NCBI GenBank assembly: GCA_030536615.1
Contig: JAUNPQ010000002.1
Span: forward strand, 1-64,000
DNA from: Bacteroidales bacterium
GTDB taxonomy: Bacteria; Bacteroidota; Bacteroidia; Bacteroidales; Muribaculaceae
Direction of reading: 5' to 3'
Length of the DNA stretch: 64,000 bases
Position numbers and translations under genes: made by a program. The notes under the pieces are model-generated. The model did not search any database. It was not told where the DNA came from and saw only the letters and a list, made by a program, of their open reading frames with translations. Numbering within the stretch: position 1 is the stretch's first letter; every line of letters begins with the position of its first letter. Below are positions 29,076-37,721 of this stretch, piece by piece.

Positions 29076-30059
29076 ATGACAAACGCCCGTATTTCCGGAA
29101 TATCCTCCTATCTTCCCGATGACATACTCGACAACGATATGCTCTCAAAGATGGTGGAGACAAGTGACGAGTGGATCACCACACGTGTAGGCATCAAAGA
29201 ACGCCGCATACTTCACAAACCGGTAGGTTCATCATATATGGGAATCATCGCCGTGCAGCGCCTTCTTGACAGCACCGGCATAAACCCCGATGACATTGAT
29301 CTGCTCATCTGCCCCACTTCAAACCCAGACTACCGTTTCCCGTCCACAGCCTCCGTCATCATTCATGGCGCAGGACTCAACAATTGTTATGGCTACGACA
29401 TTCAGGCGGCATGCGCAGGCTTCATTGTGGGCATGCAGGACGCCAACGGATATATCCGCTCGGGCCTTTACAAAAACATAATAGTTGTCTGCACAGAGAA
29501 AATGTCCTCGATGGTCAACTACGAGGACCGGCAGACATGCGCGCTGTTCGGTGACGGCGCCGCGGCCGTGCTTGTGCAGCCCACAGAAGAAGAAGGCATG
29601 GGCGTGCGCGATGCCGTGCTCCACGTTGACGGCAGCGGTCTGGAATACCTGGTGATGCCCGGCGGAGGCTCGGCACTGCCATTCTGCCAGGACGTGCTCG
29701 ACAAAAAACAGCACCTCCTGTTCCAGGACGGCCGCCACGTCTACAAACACGCCGTGACAGACATGCTCACATCGACACTCGATGTGATGAAGCGCAACAA
29801 CCTGACCGTCGATGACATAACCTATCTGGTGCCCCATCAGGCCAACCTGAGGATCATCGAAGCCGTGGCTGACAAAGCCGGAGTGCCGATGGACAAAGTC
29901 CTTGTCAACATCCAGCACACCGGCAACACATCGGCAGCTTCAATTCCCGTATGTCTTGACGAGTACAAACACATTCTCAAGAAAGGGGACAAGATCATAC
30001 TCACCGCTTTCGGAGCCGGATTCACATGGGGAGCCATGTATCTGGTATGGGACATGTGA
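29076..30059 (+). CDS. fabH: 3-oxoacyl-[acyl-carrier-protein] synthase III
   Basis: 327 residues; starts fatty acid synthesis by condensing acyl-CoA with malonyl-ACP. Catalytic Cys113 is in DIQAACAGF, the histidine in HQANLRIIEAVA and the asparagine in HTGNTSAASIP. The ATG at 29076 (MTNARISGISSYLP) fits family N-termini; the frame extends 15 codons upstream without conservation. plsX, often between rpmF and fabH in other bacteria, is absent. Confidence 0.95.
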   Translation: MTNARISGISSYLPDDILDNDMLSKMVETSDEWITTRVGIKERRILHKPVGSSYMGIIAVQRLLDSTGINPDDIDLLICPTSNPDYRFPSTASVIIHGAGLNNCYGYDIQAACAGFIVGMQDANGYIRSGLYKNIIVVCTEKMSSMVNYEDRQTCALFGDGAAAVLVQPTEEEGMGVRDAVLHVDGSGLEYLVMPGGGSALPFCQDVLDKKQHLLFQDGRHVYKHAVTDMLTSTLDVMKRNNLTVDDITYLVPHQANLRIIEAVADKAGVPMDKVLVNIQHTGNTSAASIPVCLDEYKHILKKGDKIILTAFGAGFTWGAMYLVWDM

Positions 30060-30123
30060 TGCCGACCCACGGCCGTTGCATAATTTCCCACTCCGGTCAT
30101 GCAGATGACAGAAATTTTTACGG

Positions 30124-30149
30124 CAATAGCATCTTTTGGGGTGCTATTG
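30124..30149 (+). terminator. Stem-loop between fabH and era
   Basis: CAATAGCA (30124-30131) pairs with TGCTATTG (30142-30149), followed by ttgtttt. A possible promoter for era (TTG, 20 bases, TAACTTAA) follows at once, so era may be transcribed separately. Confidence 0.6.
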
Positions 30150-30189
30150 TTGTTTTAATAGCGGATACATAACTTAAAAACACAAAGAC

Positions 30190-31080
30190 ATGGGCATACA
30201 GCATAAAGCAGGTTTTGTCAATATAGTTGGCAATCCCAACGTAGGAAAATCAACACTGATGAATGACCTGGTGGGAGAACGCATGAGTATAATAACCTCA
30301 AAGGCACAGACCACCCGCCACCGCATAATGGGCATAGTAAACACCGATGACTACCAGATTGTGTTCTCTGACACCCCGGGAGTCCTGTCACCGAAATACA
30401 AGCTTCAGGAAAGCATGCTCAGCCAGAGCGAAGGCGCGCTCACTGATGCCGATGTCCTTGTCTATGTCACAGACGTGGTTGAGGACCCGCAGAAAAACGC
30501 CGCTTTCCTTGCAAAAGTGGCTGCCGAAAAAATTCCCGTACTGTTGGTCATCAACAAAATAGATCTGGTGAAAGACCAGATCCAGCTTGAAGAAATAGTT
30601 GACCGCTGGCGCGGCATACTCCCTGCCGCAGAGATCTTCCCGACATCGGCCAAAGAGCACTTCAACGTCAGCAACCTGATGACGCGCATAGTGGAGCTGC
30701 TCCCCGAGCACGCCCCGTACTTCGGCAAAGACGCGCTGACAGACAAACCCGCCCGGTTCTTTGTCACTGAAATCATCCGCGAGAAAATCCTGCTCAACTA
30801 CGACAAAGAAATTCCATACTCAACGGAAGTCATAGTTGAGAAATTTGACGAGAAAGAGAACGCCATACACATAATGGCCGTGATCTACGTGGAACGCGAC
30901 TCCCAGAAAGGAATACTCATAGGCCACGGAGGCAAGATGCTCAAACGCGTGGGCACCGAGGCACGCAAGGACATAGAGACATTCTTTGGCAAAAGCGTAT
31001 TCCTTGAAATGTTTGTGAAAGTGGAGGCCAACTGGCGCAACCGCGAGAACAAACTGCGCGAATTCGGCTATATGGAATGA
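30190..31080 (+). CDS. era: GTPase Era
   Basis: 296 residues. G1 [13 protein letters not shown]3 DTPG, G4 NKID, then a KH domain containing GHGGKMLKRVGTEARKDIE near residue 240 and the usual WRNRENKLREFGY end. Era binds the 3' end of 16S rRNA during 30S maturation. It is followed after 49 bases by der, the other ribosome-assembly GTPase. Confidence 0.97.
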   Translation: MGIQHKAGFVNIVGNPNVGKSTLMNDLVGERMSIITSKAQTTRHRIMGIVNTDDYQIVFSDTPGVLSPKYKLQESMLSQSEGALTDADVLVYVTDVVEDPQKNAAFLAKVAAEKIPVLLVINKIDLVKDQIQLEEIVDRWRGILPAAEIFPTSAKEHFNVSNLMTRIVELLPEHAPYFGKDALTDKPARFFVTEIIREKILLNYDKEIPYSTEVIVEKFDEKENAIHIMAVIYVERDSQKGILIGHGGKMLKRVGTEARKDIETFFGKSVFLEMFVKVEANWRNRENKLREFGYME

Positions 31081-31129
31081 CCTCCGGCCGGAGCCAAACA
31101 AGCATAACTACAAAACATAAACACTGACA

Positions 31130-32449
31130 ATGTCACAATTAGTAGCTATAGTAGGACGGCCCAATGTGGGCAAATCAACACTTTTCAACCGTCTGACCCA
31201 GACACGTACAGCCATCGTGGACCCCACAGCCGGCACCACACGTGACCGCCAGTACGGCAAAGTCGACTGGAACGGCAAAGAGTTCAGCATAGTGGATACC
31301 GGCGGATGGGTGGTCAACAGCGAAGACATCTTTGAGAGCGAGATAAACAAACAGGTGGAACTTGCCATAGAGCAGGCCGACGAGATTCTTTTCGTGGTTG
31401 ATTCCACCAACGGGGTCACCGACCTTGATGACCATGTTGCCGAGATTCTGCGCAAAAGCAAAAAACCGGTGATACTGATCGCCAACAAGGTAGACTCAAA
31501 CGAGTGGCTCTATAACGTTCCTGAATTCTACAGTCTGGGTCTGGGCGATCCCTACCCTGTCTCGGCGGTAAACGGATATGGCACGGGAGACCTCCTTGAC
31601 GAGGTTGTCAAGAAACTTCCCGAGCGTGACAGCGACGAGGAAGCACACCTGGACAACATCCCCCGCTTTGCCATCGTAGGGCGTCCAAATGCAGGCAAAT
31701 CAAGCCTCATAAACTCATTCATCGGCGAAGACCGCCATATAGTCACAGACGTGGCAGGCACCACGCGCGACTCCATCTACACCCGCTACAACAAATTCGG
31801 CTTTGACTTCTATCTGGTTGACACCGCCGGCATACGCAAGAAGAACAAAGTCAATGAAAACATTGAATACTATTCGGTGATCCGCTCCATACGCGCCATT
31901 GAGGGAAGCGATGTCTGCATCCTGATGATTGACGCCTTGCGCGGGATAGAGGCCCAGGACGTCAACATCTTCTCGCTGATACAGCGCAACCGCAAAGGCC
32001 TGGTGGTGGTGGTCAACAAATGGGATCTTGTAGAGGACAAGAGCACAGCCGCCATGCGCCATTATGAGGAAGCCATCCGCAACCGTTTCGCTCCGTTCAC
32101 GGATTTTCCCATAATCTTCAGCTCCGCACTCACCAAACAACGCATATTCAAAGTGCTTGAAACCGCCGTGCAGGTATATGAGAACCGCAAACGCACTGTG
32201 CCCACCTCACAGCTAAACACATACATGCAGGAGGTGATAAGCGCCTATCCTCCTCCATCAAACAAGGGGAAATATATAAAGATCAAATATATAACCATGC
32301 TCAAAGGAGCGCAGGTCCCCACATTCATATTTTTCTGCAACCTGCCCCAATGGGTCAAAGAACCATACAGACGCTATCTTGAGAACAAGATACGCGACAA
32401 ATGGGACTTCTGCGGCACGCCCATAAACATATTCATGCGCGAGAAATAA
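31130..32449 (+). CDS. der: GTPase Der (EngA)
   Basis: 439 residues with two G domains in tandem: [12 protein letters not shown] near residue 8 and [12 protein letters not shown] near 182, each with DTGG/DTAG and NKxD motifs, and a C-terminal KH-like domain ending [12 protein letters not shown]. Needed for 50S assembly. The last base of its TAA is the first base of the next gene's ATG. Confidence 0.97.
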   Translation: MSQLVAIVGRPNVGKSTLFNRLTQTRTAIVDPTAGTTRDRQYGKVDWNGKEFSIVDTGGWVVNSEDIFESEINKQVELAIEQADEILFVVDSTNGVTDLDDHVAEILRKSKKPVILIANKVDSNEWLYNVPEFYSLGLGDPYPVSAVNGYGTGDLLDEVVKKLPERDSDEEAHLDNIPRFAIVGRPNAGKSSLINSFIGEDRHIVTDVAGTTRDSIYTRYNKFGFDFYLVDTAGIRKKNKVNENIEYYSVIRSIRAIEGSDVCILMIDALRGIEAQDVNIFSLIQRNRKGLVVVVNKWDLVEDKSTAAMRHYEEAIRNRFAPFTDFPIIFSSALTKQRIFKVLETAVQVYENRKRTVPTSQLNTYMQEVISAYPPPSNKGKYIKIKYITMLKGAQVPTFIFFCNLPQWVKEPYRRYLENKIRDKWDFCGTPINIFMREK

Positions 32450-34263
32450 TGCCGTCCGTACTGACAGACATCCCCGGCAGGCAGGCCGCCAAATACGGGA
32501 AACGTACGGCTGTAGCATACTACAGAACCGGCGATGGCGTCCGCACGGAAATGTCATGGACAACATTTCACTCACAGATACATGACATGGCCGCGGCGTT
32601 TGTCCGCGCCGGTGTGGAACCGGGAATGCGCGTGGCAATCCTCTCTGCAAACTCACCGCAGATGCTTGTCACTGACTTTGCCGCATATGCAAACGGCGCA
32701 GTGACAGTGCCAATCTACGCAACAGCCTCAGACACACAGATCCGATACATACTCAACGACTGCGGGGCTGTAGCACTCATTGTGGGCGATGCCGGCAAAC
32801 TCCACACAGTGATGGCGCTTGCCGGAGAATGCACGGCTCTGCGGTTAATCATCACGGTTGAGGATGCCTCCGACATCAAGCCGGATGCCGACACCAAAGT
32901 CCAGTGCATCACCTATAATGCATTTCTGAAAAGCGGACAAAAACGTCCGGACGCCGACAATGAAGTTACCGCGCGTTCAGCCGCCGTCAGTGACAGCGAC
33001 ATAGCCACTCTGATCTACACCTCAGGCACCACCGGCGAGCCAAAAGGCGCCATGCTGACACACGGCAACTTCAACGCCGTCATGAGAATACACCGTCAGC
33101 GACTGACAATGCTCAGCGACACAGACACATCGCTGTGCTTTCTGCCCCTGACACATATTTTTGAGCGAGCATGGTCATACTTCTGCCTTGACTCCGGAAT
33201 GGTTGTGACAGTGAACGGCACACCCTCAGACGTCAACAAAGTGCTCCGCAAAGTGCACCCCACATGCATGTGCGCCGTGCCCCGCTTCTGGGAGAAAGTC
33301 TATACGGCCATCATGGAGAAAATAGAAAACGCCGGAACAATCAGGCGTTTTCTGATGCGTCGGGCCATGAAGATCGGCTGGCGCCGCAATCTTGTCTATG
33401 CGCGTATGGGCCTTAGTGTCCCGCGTATACTTGAATGGCGCTACCGCTTCTGGGATAAAAAAGTACTTTCTGCAGTCCGCGCGGCTATAGGCATAGACCA
33501 TGGCAATATCTTCCCCACAGCGGGGGCGCCAATGTCACCTACGATAGTGGAATTCTTCCACAGCATGGGCGTCAACATAGTCATAGGCTATGGTCTGTCC
33601 GAGACAACCGCAACAGTGACATGCTATCCACAGACCGGCTACGAGATCGGCACCGTGGGGACACCCATGCCTGAAATCAGCGTAACCACCGGCGCCGAGG
33701 GCGAGATACTGGTGAAAGGGCCCACAGTTATGAAAGGGTATTACGGCAAACCGGAAGATACAGCAAAAGTTTTTGACTCGGACGGATGGTTTCACACCGG
33801 TGACGCAGGCACAATAGACGCTTCCGGCTCGCTCATACTCACCGAGCGCATCAAAGACCTTTTCAAGACCTCCAATGGCAAATACATAGCCCCTCAGGCT
33901 CTTGAGTCACGCCTTGCCGAGGACAGATACATTGAGCAGGTGGCCGTCATCGGCGAGTCACGCAAATATGTCACAGCAATCATCATCCCGGCATTCAAGG
34001 CCTTGCGCAAATATGCCCGTAGCAAGAAGATAGCATTCCGCAACAACACAGACCTTATCCGCAATCTGGACATCAGGGCCATGCTACAGCGCCGCATAGA
34101 CCGCTGTCAGGCTGATCTCGCCGCTTTTGAGCAGGTGAAACGCTTCACATTGCTTCCCCATGAATTCACCATAGAAAGCGGAGAGCTGACAAACACACTC
34201 AAACTGCGGCGCCCCGTCATAAACCGTCATTACGCGCGCCAGATAGAGGAGATGTACAAATAA
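32449..34263 (+). CDS. Long-chain acyl-CoA synthetase (AMP-binding)
   Basis: 604 residues of the ANL adenylating family. ATP-binding motif LIYTSGTTGEPKGAMLTHGN near residue 185, YGLSETTATVTCYP near 380, and DGWFHTGDAGTI ... TERIKDLFKTSNGKYIAPQ near the C-terminal hinge, with the catalytic lysine region beyond. It activates fatty acids as acyl-CoA. TAATG start coupling to der; the longer frame start at 32401 lies inside der and is rejected. Confidence 0.92.
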   Translation: MPSVLTDIPGRQAAKYGKRTAVAYYRTGDGVRTEMSWTTFHSQIHDMAAAFVRAGVEPGMRVAILSANSPQMLVTDFAAYANGAVTVPIYATASDTQIRYILNDCGAVALIVGDAGKLHTVMALAGECTALRLIITVEDASDIKPDADTKVQCITYNAFLKSGQKRPDADNEVTARSAAVSDSDIATLIYTSGTTGEPKGAMLTHGNFNAVMRIHRQRLTMLSDTDTSLCFLPLTHIFERAWSYFCLDSGMVVTVNGTPSDVNKVLRKVHPTCMCAVPRFWEKVYTAIMEKIENAGTIRRFLMRRAMKIGWRRNLVYARMGLSVPRILEWRYRFWDKKVLSAVRAAIGIDHGNIFPTAGAPMSPTIVEFFHSMGVNIVIGYGLSETTATVTCYPQTGYEIGTVGTPMPEISVTTGAEGEILVKGPTVMKGYYGKPEDTAKVFDSDGWFHTGDAGTIDASGSLILTERIKDLFKTSNGKYIAPQALESRLAEDRYIEQVAVIGESRKYVTAIIIPAFKALRKYARSKKIAFRNNTDLIRNLDIRAMLQRRIDRCQADLAAFEQVKRFTLLPHEFTIESGELTNTLKLRRPVINRHYARQIEEMYK

Positions 34264-34281
34264 AACATTATCACGCCGGCA

Positions 34282-35139
34282 ATGAAAAAAGAAGAAAAAA
34301 AATTACGGATAGCAATGCAGGGTGTGGCCGGATGCTTCCATGACGCCGCTGCGCGCGAGTATTTCAGCAACATCCCCACGGTGACAACAACCGGCTTCAA
34401 CACCTTCCCCGAGCTTTTCCGGGCCGTGAGCGCCGACAGCAGTCTGCTCGGCATCGTAGCCATAGAGAACACCATTGCAGGCAGCATCCTCTCAAACTAT
34501 GAGCTGCTGCGCCAGAGCGGCCTTGTCATAAAAGGAGAATACAAAAAACGTATCTCACACGTGCTCTGCGCGCTCCCGGGCCAGAGCATAGAAAGCGTGA
34601 CAGAAGTCAACTCTCACCCCATGGCGCTGATGCAATGCGAGCAGTGGCTGCGCCGCCACCCGCACATGAAGATTGTTGAGCATTTTGACACCGCCGGATC
34701 AGCCATGGAAATAGCCCGCGACAACCTCACAGGCCATGCCGCCGTGTGCGGCGAATATGCCGCCACGCTCTATGGTCTTGACATTCTGGCCCGGTCTATC
34801 GAGACAAACAAGCACAATTTCACCCGCTTTCTGATCATCGGTGCGCCGCAACAGGAAGATGCGACGCAGAACCCCGACAAGGCATCGCTGATGTTCACCC
34901 TGCCACACAGTCAGGGAGCATTGTCGCGTGTACTCGCCATCCTGTCATTCTATGACCTGAACCTGTCCAAAATACAGTCAACACCCATCATAGGGCGTGA
35001 ATGGGAGTACAGGTTCTACATTGATCTCACCTTCAATGACATGGAACGGTATCGGCAGGCTCTTGACGCTGTCAGACCGCTCACAAGCAACCTGCGCGTG
35101 CTTGGCGAATACCGCGACTGCCCGCCGCCCCAAGCATGA
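34282..35139 (+). CDS. pheA: Prephenate dehydratase
   Basis: 285 residues, a monofunctional enzyme converting prephenate to phenylpyruvate. The catalytic domain has MQGVAGCFHDAA, VAIENTIAGSI and the catalytic-type TRF motif (NFTRFLIIG) near residue 180. An ACT regulatory domain follows (HSQGALSRVLAILSFYDLNL), so phenylalanine feedback is likely. Its stop directly abuts the stop of the convergent acetyltransferase gene. Confidence 0.93.
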   Translation: MKKEEKKLRIAMQGVAGCFHDAAAREYFSNIPTVTTTGFNTFPELFRAVSADSSLLGIVAIENTIAGSILSNYELLRQSGLVIKGEYKKRISHVLCALPGQSIESVTEVNSHPMALMQCEQWLRRHPHMKIVEHFDTAGSAMEIARDNLTGHAAVCGEYAATLYGLDILARSIETNKHNFTRFLIIGAPQQEDATQNPDKASLMFTLPHSQGALSRVLAILSFYDLNLSKIQSTPIIGREWEYRFYIDLTFNDMERYRQALDAVRPLTSNLRVLGEYRDCPPPQA

Positions 35140-35739
35140 TCAATTTTCCACGGCCGGAGAGATTGTCCTTATGACTCGGCAGGGATTGCCAACGGCAATG
35201 CTGTAGGGCGGAATATCTTTCACAACAACACTGCCGGCGCCTATCACTGAATTGCATCCTATGGTCACACCGGGCAGGATGGTGCTGTTGCCGCCTATCC
35301 ACACTCCGCGCTCAATCCTCACCGGGTGCGCTATGGTGTCACAAAGAGACATCCCCGGACGCTCACGCACAGGCATGCGTTCCGAGAGATGCACTGAATG
35401 CGTGGCGGTGAAAATCTTCACATCCGGAGCAATCATCACATTATCCTCAATATCAATGCGGTTGTTATCCAGAAAAGTGCAGTTCATATTGACAATGACA
35501 TTGCTGCCAAAGTGAATGTGACGCCCATATTCACAGCGGAAGTCTATGTCAATGTAAACATTCTCACCGATGCTCCCAAACATCTGCCTGTATATGTCCT
35601 GCTTGGCCTCCTGGTCGGCATAGTCCGTTTCACGCAACCGGCGCAGTAGCCGCTTGTTGCGGACGGCCATTTCCTTTATCTCAGGCGAAGATCCATCAAA
35701 CGGCTCCCCGTCAAGGCATTTCTGATATTCCGATTTCAT
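35140..35739 (-). CDS. Hexapeptide-repeat O-acetyltransferase (maltose/galactoside acetyltransferase type)
   Basis: 199 residues. An N-terminal helical cap (MKSEYQKCLDGEPFDGSSPE) is followed by left-handed beta-helix repeats with the catalytic histidine in FTATHSVHLSERM and the late GVWIGGNSTILPGVTIGCNS coil. It transfers acetyl from acetyl-CoA to a sugar hydroxyl; the acceptor is not determinable. Divergent from dnaX. Confidence 0.9.
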   Translation of the reverse strand: MKSEYQKCLDGEPFDGSSPEIKEMAVRNKRLLRRLRETDYADQEAKQDIYRQMFGSIGENVYIDIDFRCEYGRHIHFGSNVIVNMNCTFLDNNRIDIEDNVMIAPDVKIFTATHSVHLSERMPVRERPGMSLCDTIAHPVRIERGVWIGGNSTILPGVTIGCNSVIGAGSVVVKDIPPYSIAVGNPCRVIRTISPAVEN

Positions 35740-35815
35740 TCTGCCTGTGGTTTAAGAATTAGTATATTGTATGAACGTAGCCATTATCCATGTCCACATA
35801 CAAAGATACACAAAA

Positions 35816-35847
35816 TTTGGCATTGCGGCCGTTTATTCGTATATTTG
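35816..35847 (+). promoter_or_regulatory. Near-perfect promoter of dnaX, directly against the start codon
   Basis: TTTG at 35816-35819, 20 bases, TATATTTG at 35840-35847, then only four bases to the ATG at 35852. The transcription start should fall at or next to the ATG, predicting a leaderless mRNA. Confidence 0.8.
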
Positions 35848-35851
35848 CCAT

Positions 35852-36979
35852 ATGGAAGCCTACATAGTATCAGCACGCAAATACCGTCCATCAACATTTG
35901 CGTCAGTGGTGGGTCAGAACGCCCTGACATCCACCCTCAAAAATGCCATAGCCACTGACCGGCTGGCACATGCCTATCTGTTCTGCGGAAGCCGCGGAGT
36001 GGGCAAGACCAGCTGCGCGCGCATATTCGCCAAGACCATCAACTGTCAGAACCGCACCGCCGACGGCGAGGCATGCAACACATGTCCGTCATGCCTGTCT
36101 TTCAATGAAAACCGTTCGCTGAACATCATCGAGCTCGATGCCGCCTCGCACAACAGCGTCAATGACATCAAAACGCTCATAGAGCAGGTGATGGTGCCTC
36201 CCACTGACGGCCGCTACCGTGTGTTCATAGTCGATGAGGTGCACATGCTCTCAAACCAGGCTTTCAATGCTTTTCTGAAGACTCTTGAGGAACCACCGGC
36301 ACATGCCATCTTCATCCTTGCAACAACAGAAAAACACAAGATAATCCCCACCATACTGTCGCGCTGCCAGATCTATGACTTCAACCGCATCACCATCAGC
36401 GACATGGTTGAGCATCTGGGATATGTTGCAAAAAAAGAAGGCATAACAGCTGAGCCGGCAGCCTTAGGCGTCATTGCGCGCCATGCCGACGGAGCAATGC
36501 GCGATGCCTTGAGCATATTTGACCAGGTGGCCGCATCATCGCGCGGAAACATCACCTATGCGTCCACAATAGAGAATCTCAACGTCCTTGACAACAGCTA
36601 TTTTGAGCGCCTGACAGACTGTTTTGCCGCCGTTGACATACCCGGAGCGCTGGCCATATACAACGACATACGTGCCAAAGGATTCGACGCCCTCTTTTTC
36701 ATAAACGGTCTGGGATCATTCATCCGTGACATGATGGTTGCGCGTGACCCGCGGACATTGCCTATGCTCGAGGCCACAGAAGATGTGCGCCAGAACATGG
36801 CTACACGCGCACAGGCATTCAGCCCGGACTTCTTCTACAGGGCCATGAGCATCCTCAACGATGCCGATCTTAATTACCGTACAGCTTCAAACAAGCAGTT
36901 TCTGGTTGAACTGACCATCATAAAACTGTGCCAACTACTCAGCCCCTCGACCCCGGCGATGACGCCGAGGGGCAACTGA
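35852..36979 (+). CDS. dnaX: DNA polymerase III subunit gamma/tau, zero-frame (gamma-length) part
   Basis: 375 residues beginning MEAYIVSARKYRPSTF, the normal Bacteroidetes DnaX N-terminus. Walker A GSRGVGKTSCAR near residue 46, zinc-binding cysteines (NCQN...ACNTCPSC), FIVDEVHMLSNQAFNAF with a DExH-type box, and the sensor LSRCQIYDF. Clamp-loader domains I-III are complete, then the frame ends at 36979 just after a stem-loop, while the tau-specific tail continues in the -1 frame. In-frame sequence upstream to 35771 is excluded by the promoter. Product alone would be a gamma-like subunit; a -1 shift would give a tau of about 592 residues. Confidence 0.92.
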   Translation: MEAYIVSARKYRPSTFASVVGQNALTSTLKNAIATDRLAHAYLFCGSRGVGKTSCARIFAKTINCQNRTADGEACNTCPSCLSFNENRSLNIIELDAASHNSVNDIKTLIEQVMVPPTDGRYRVFIVDEVHMLSNQAFNAFLKTLEEPPAHAIFILATTEKHKIIPTILSRCQIYDFNRITISDMVEHLGYVAKKEGITAEPAALGVIARHADGAMRDALSIFDQVAASSRGNITYASTIENLNVLDNSYFERLTDCFAAVDIPGALAIYNDIRAKGFDALFFINGLGSFIRDMMVARDPRTLPMLEATEDVRQNMATRAQAFSPDFFYRAMSILNDADLNYRTASNKQFLVELTIIKLCQLLSPSTPAMTPRGN

Positions 36980-37629
36980 AACCCATCGCCGCATTCACCA
37001 CCGCACCGCAGACGCCTGAGAAACCGGCGTCCTCTGCTGCAGCAATCGCACCGCATACCCAACCGCCGATGCAGAGCGCCGGGGAGCGCCATGCGCTGTC
37101 GGCAGGCGCTCCCACGGCAGCCGCGGGGACAGTATCCATGCACACGATGCCGACTGGCAACGCAGCGTCCCGACGCACGTCTTTGGGAGCGCCACGCCTC
37201 AGCCTGTCACGCCAACGCAATGAAGCGCCCCAAGCCGCCGCGCCGACACAGAGTCATCCACAGGCCACGGCATCATACACCCCTGCACAATTCACCGCGG
37301 CATGGACAGCATACATCGAGGCCCATACCACCCACCGCATTCTTGTCAACACAATGCGCGCATCCATCCCTGCCCATGTCAAGGACCACCGGTATGTGAT
37401 GACCGTGGAAAATGACATACAGGTTGAAACTCTGCACGGCGCAATGCCTGACATTCTGGCATATATGCATTCCACACTCGGCAATGACCTTATTGAGATA
37501 GACGTGCGCTCAAACAGCGGGGAAATTTCTCCGGCAACATGGAACGAGCGCGAGGTTGTGGCCGATATGGCCCGGCGCCATCCCGGTCTGTCGCACTTCA
37601 TCAAAGAGCTTGACTTGAAATTCAACTGA
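36910..37629 (+). CDS. dnaX: DnaX tau-specific C-terminal region in the -1 frame
   Basis: This frame is open from 36910 and overlaps the end of the zero frame by 70 bases. It encodes a proline/alanine-rich linker of about 110 residues and then a domain (YTPAQFTAAWTAYIEAH ... HFIKELDLKFN) that matches the position and style of the tau C-terminal domain in Bacteroides DnaX. It has no good start of its own (a GTG at 36928 is the first candidate), so it is most simply reached by a -1 frameshift from the upstream frame. A one-base sequencing or assembly error is the alternative. Confidence 0.75.
   Translation, partial: TDHHKTVPTTQPLDPGDDAEGQLKPIAAFTTAPQTPEKPASSAAAIAPHTQPPMQSAGERHALSAGAPTAAAGTVSMHTMPTGNAASRRTSLGAPRLSLSRQRNEAPQAAAPTQSHPQATASYTPAQFTAAWTAYIEAHTTHRILVNTMRASIPAHVKDHRYVMTVENDIQVETLHGAMPDILAYMHSTLGNDLIEIDVRSNSGEISPATWNEREVVADMARRHPGLSHFIKELDLKFN
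36942..36973 (+). promoter_or_regulatory. Stem-loop at the dnaX frame junction
   Basis: GCCCCTCG (36942-36949) pairs perfectly with CGAGGGGC (36966-36973). Inside, GCG/CGC around ATGA adds three stacked pairs with a six-base 5' bulge. The zero-frame stop TGA (36977-36979) begins four bases after the stem. A CCCC run at the 5' arm (36943-36946) and another at 36951-36954 are possible slip points; no standard X-XXY-YYZ heptamer is seen. Confidence 0.65.
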
Positions 37630-37654
37630 TTACATCATCTTATTATGACAAAAG

Positions 37655-37688
37655 AAGAGGCTGCATCGCGCGCACGATGCAGCCTCTT
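37655..37688. terminator. 14-bp perfect stem-loop between convergent dnaX and inositol-phosphate synthase genes
   Basis: AAGAGGCTGCATCG (37655-37668) pairs with CGATGCAGCCTCTT (37675-37688) around a six-base loop. The T-rich tail is better on the minus strand (CTTTTGTC), so it mainly ends the minus transcript but may serve both. Confidence 0.75.
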
Positions 37689-37721
37689 CCTCACTATTTA
37701 AATCTTACCTACTGTCTAATA

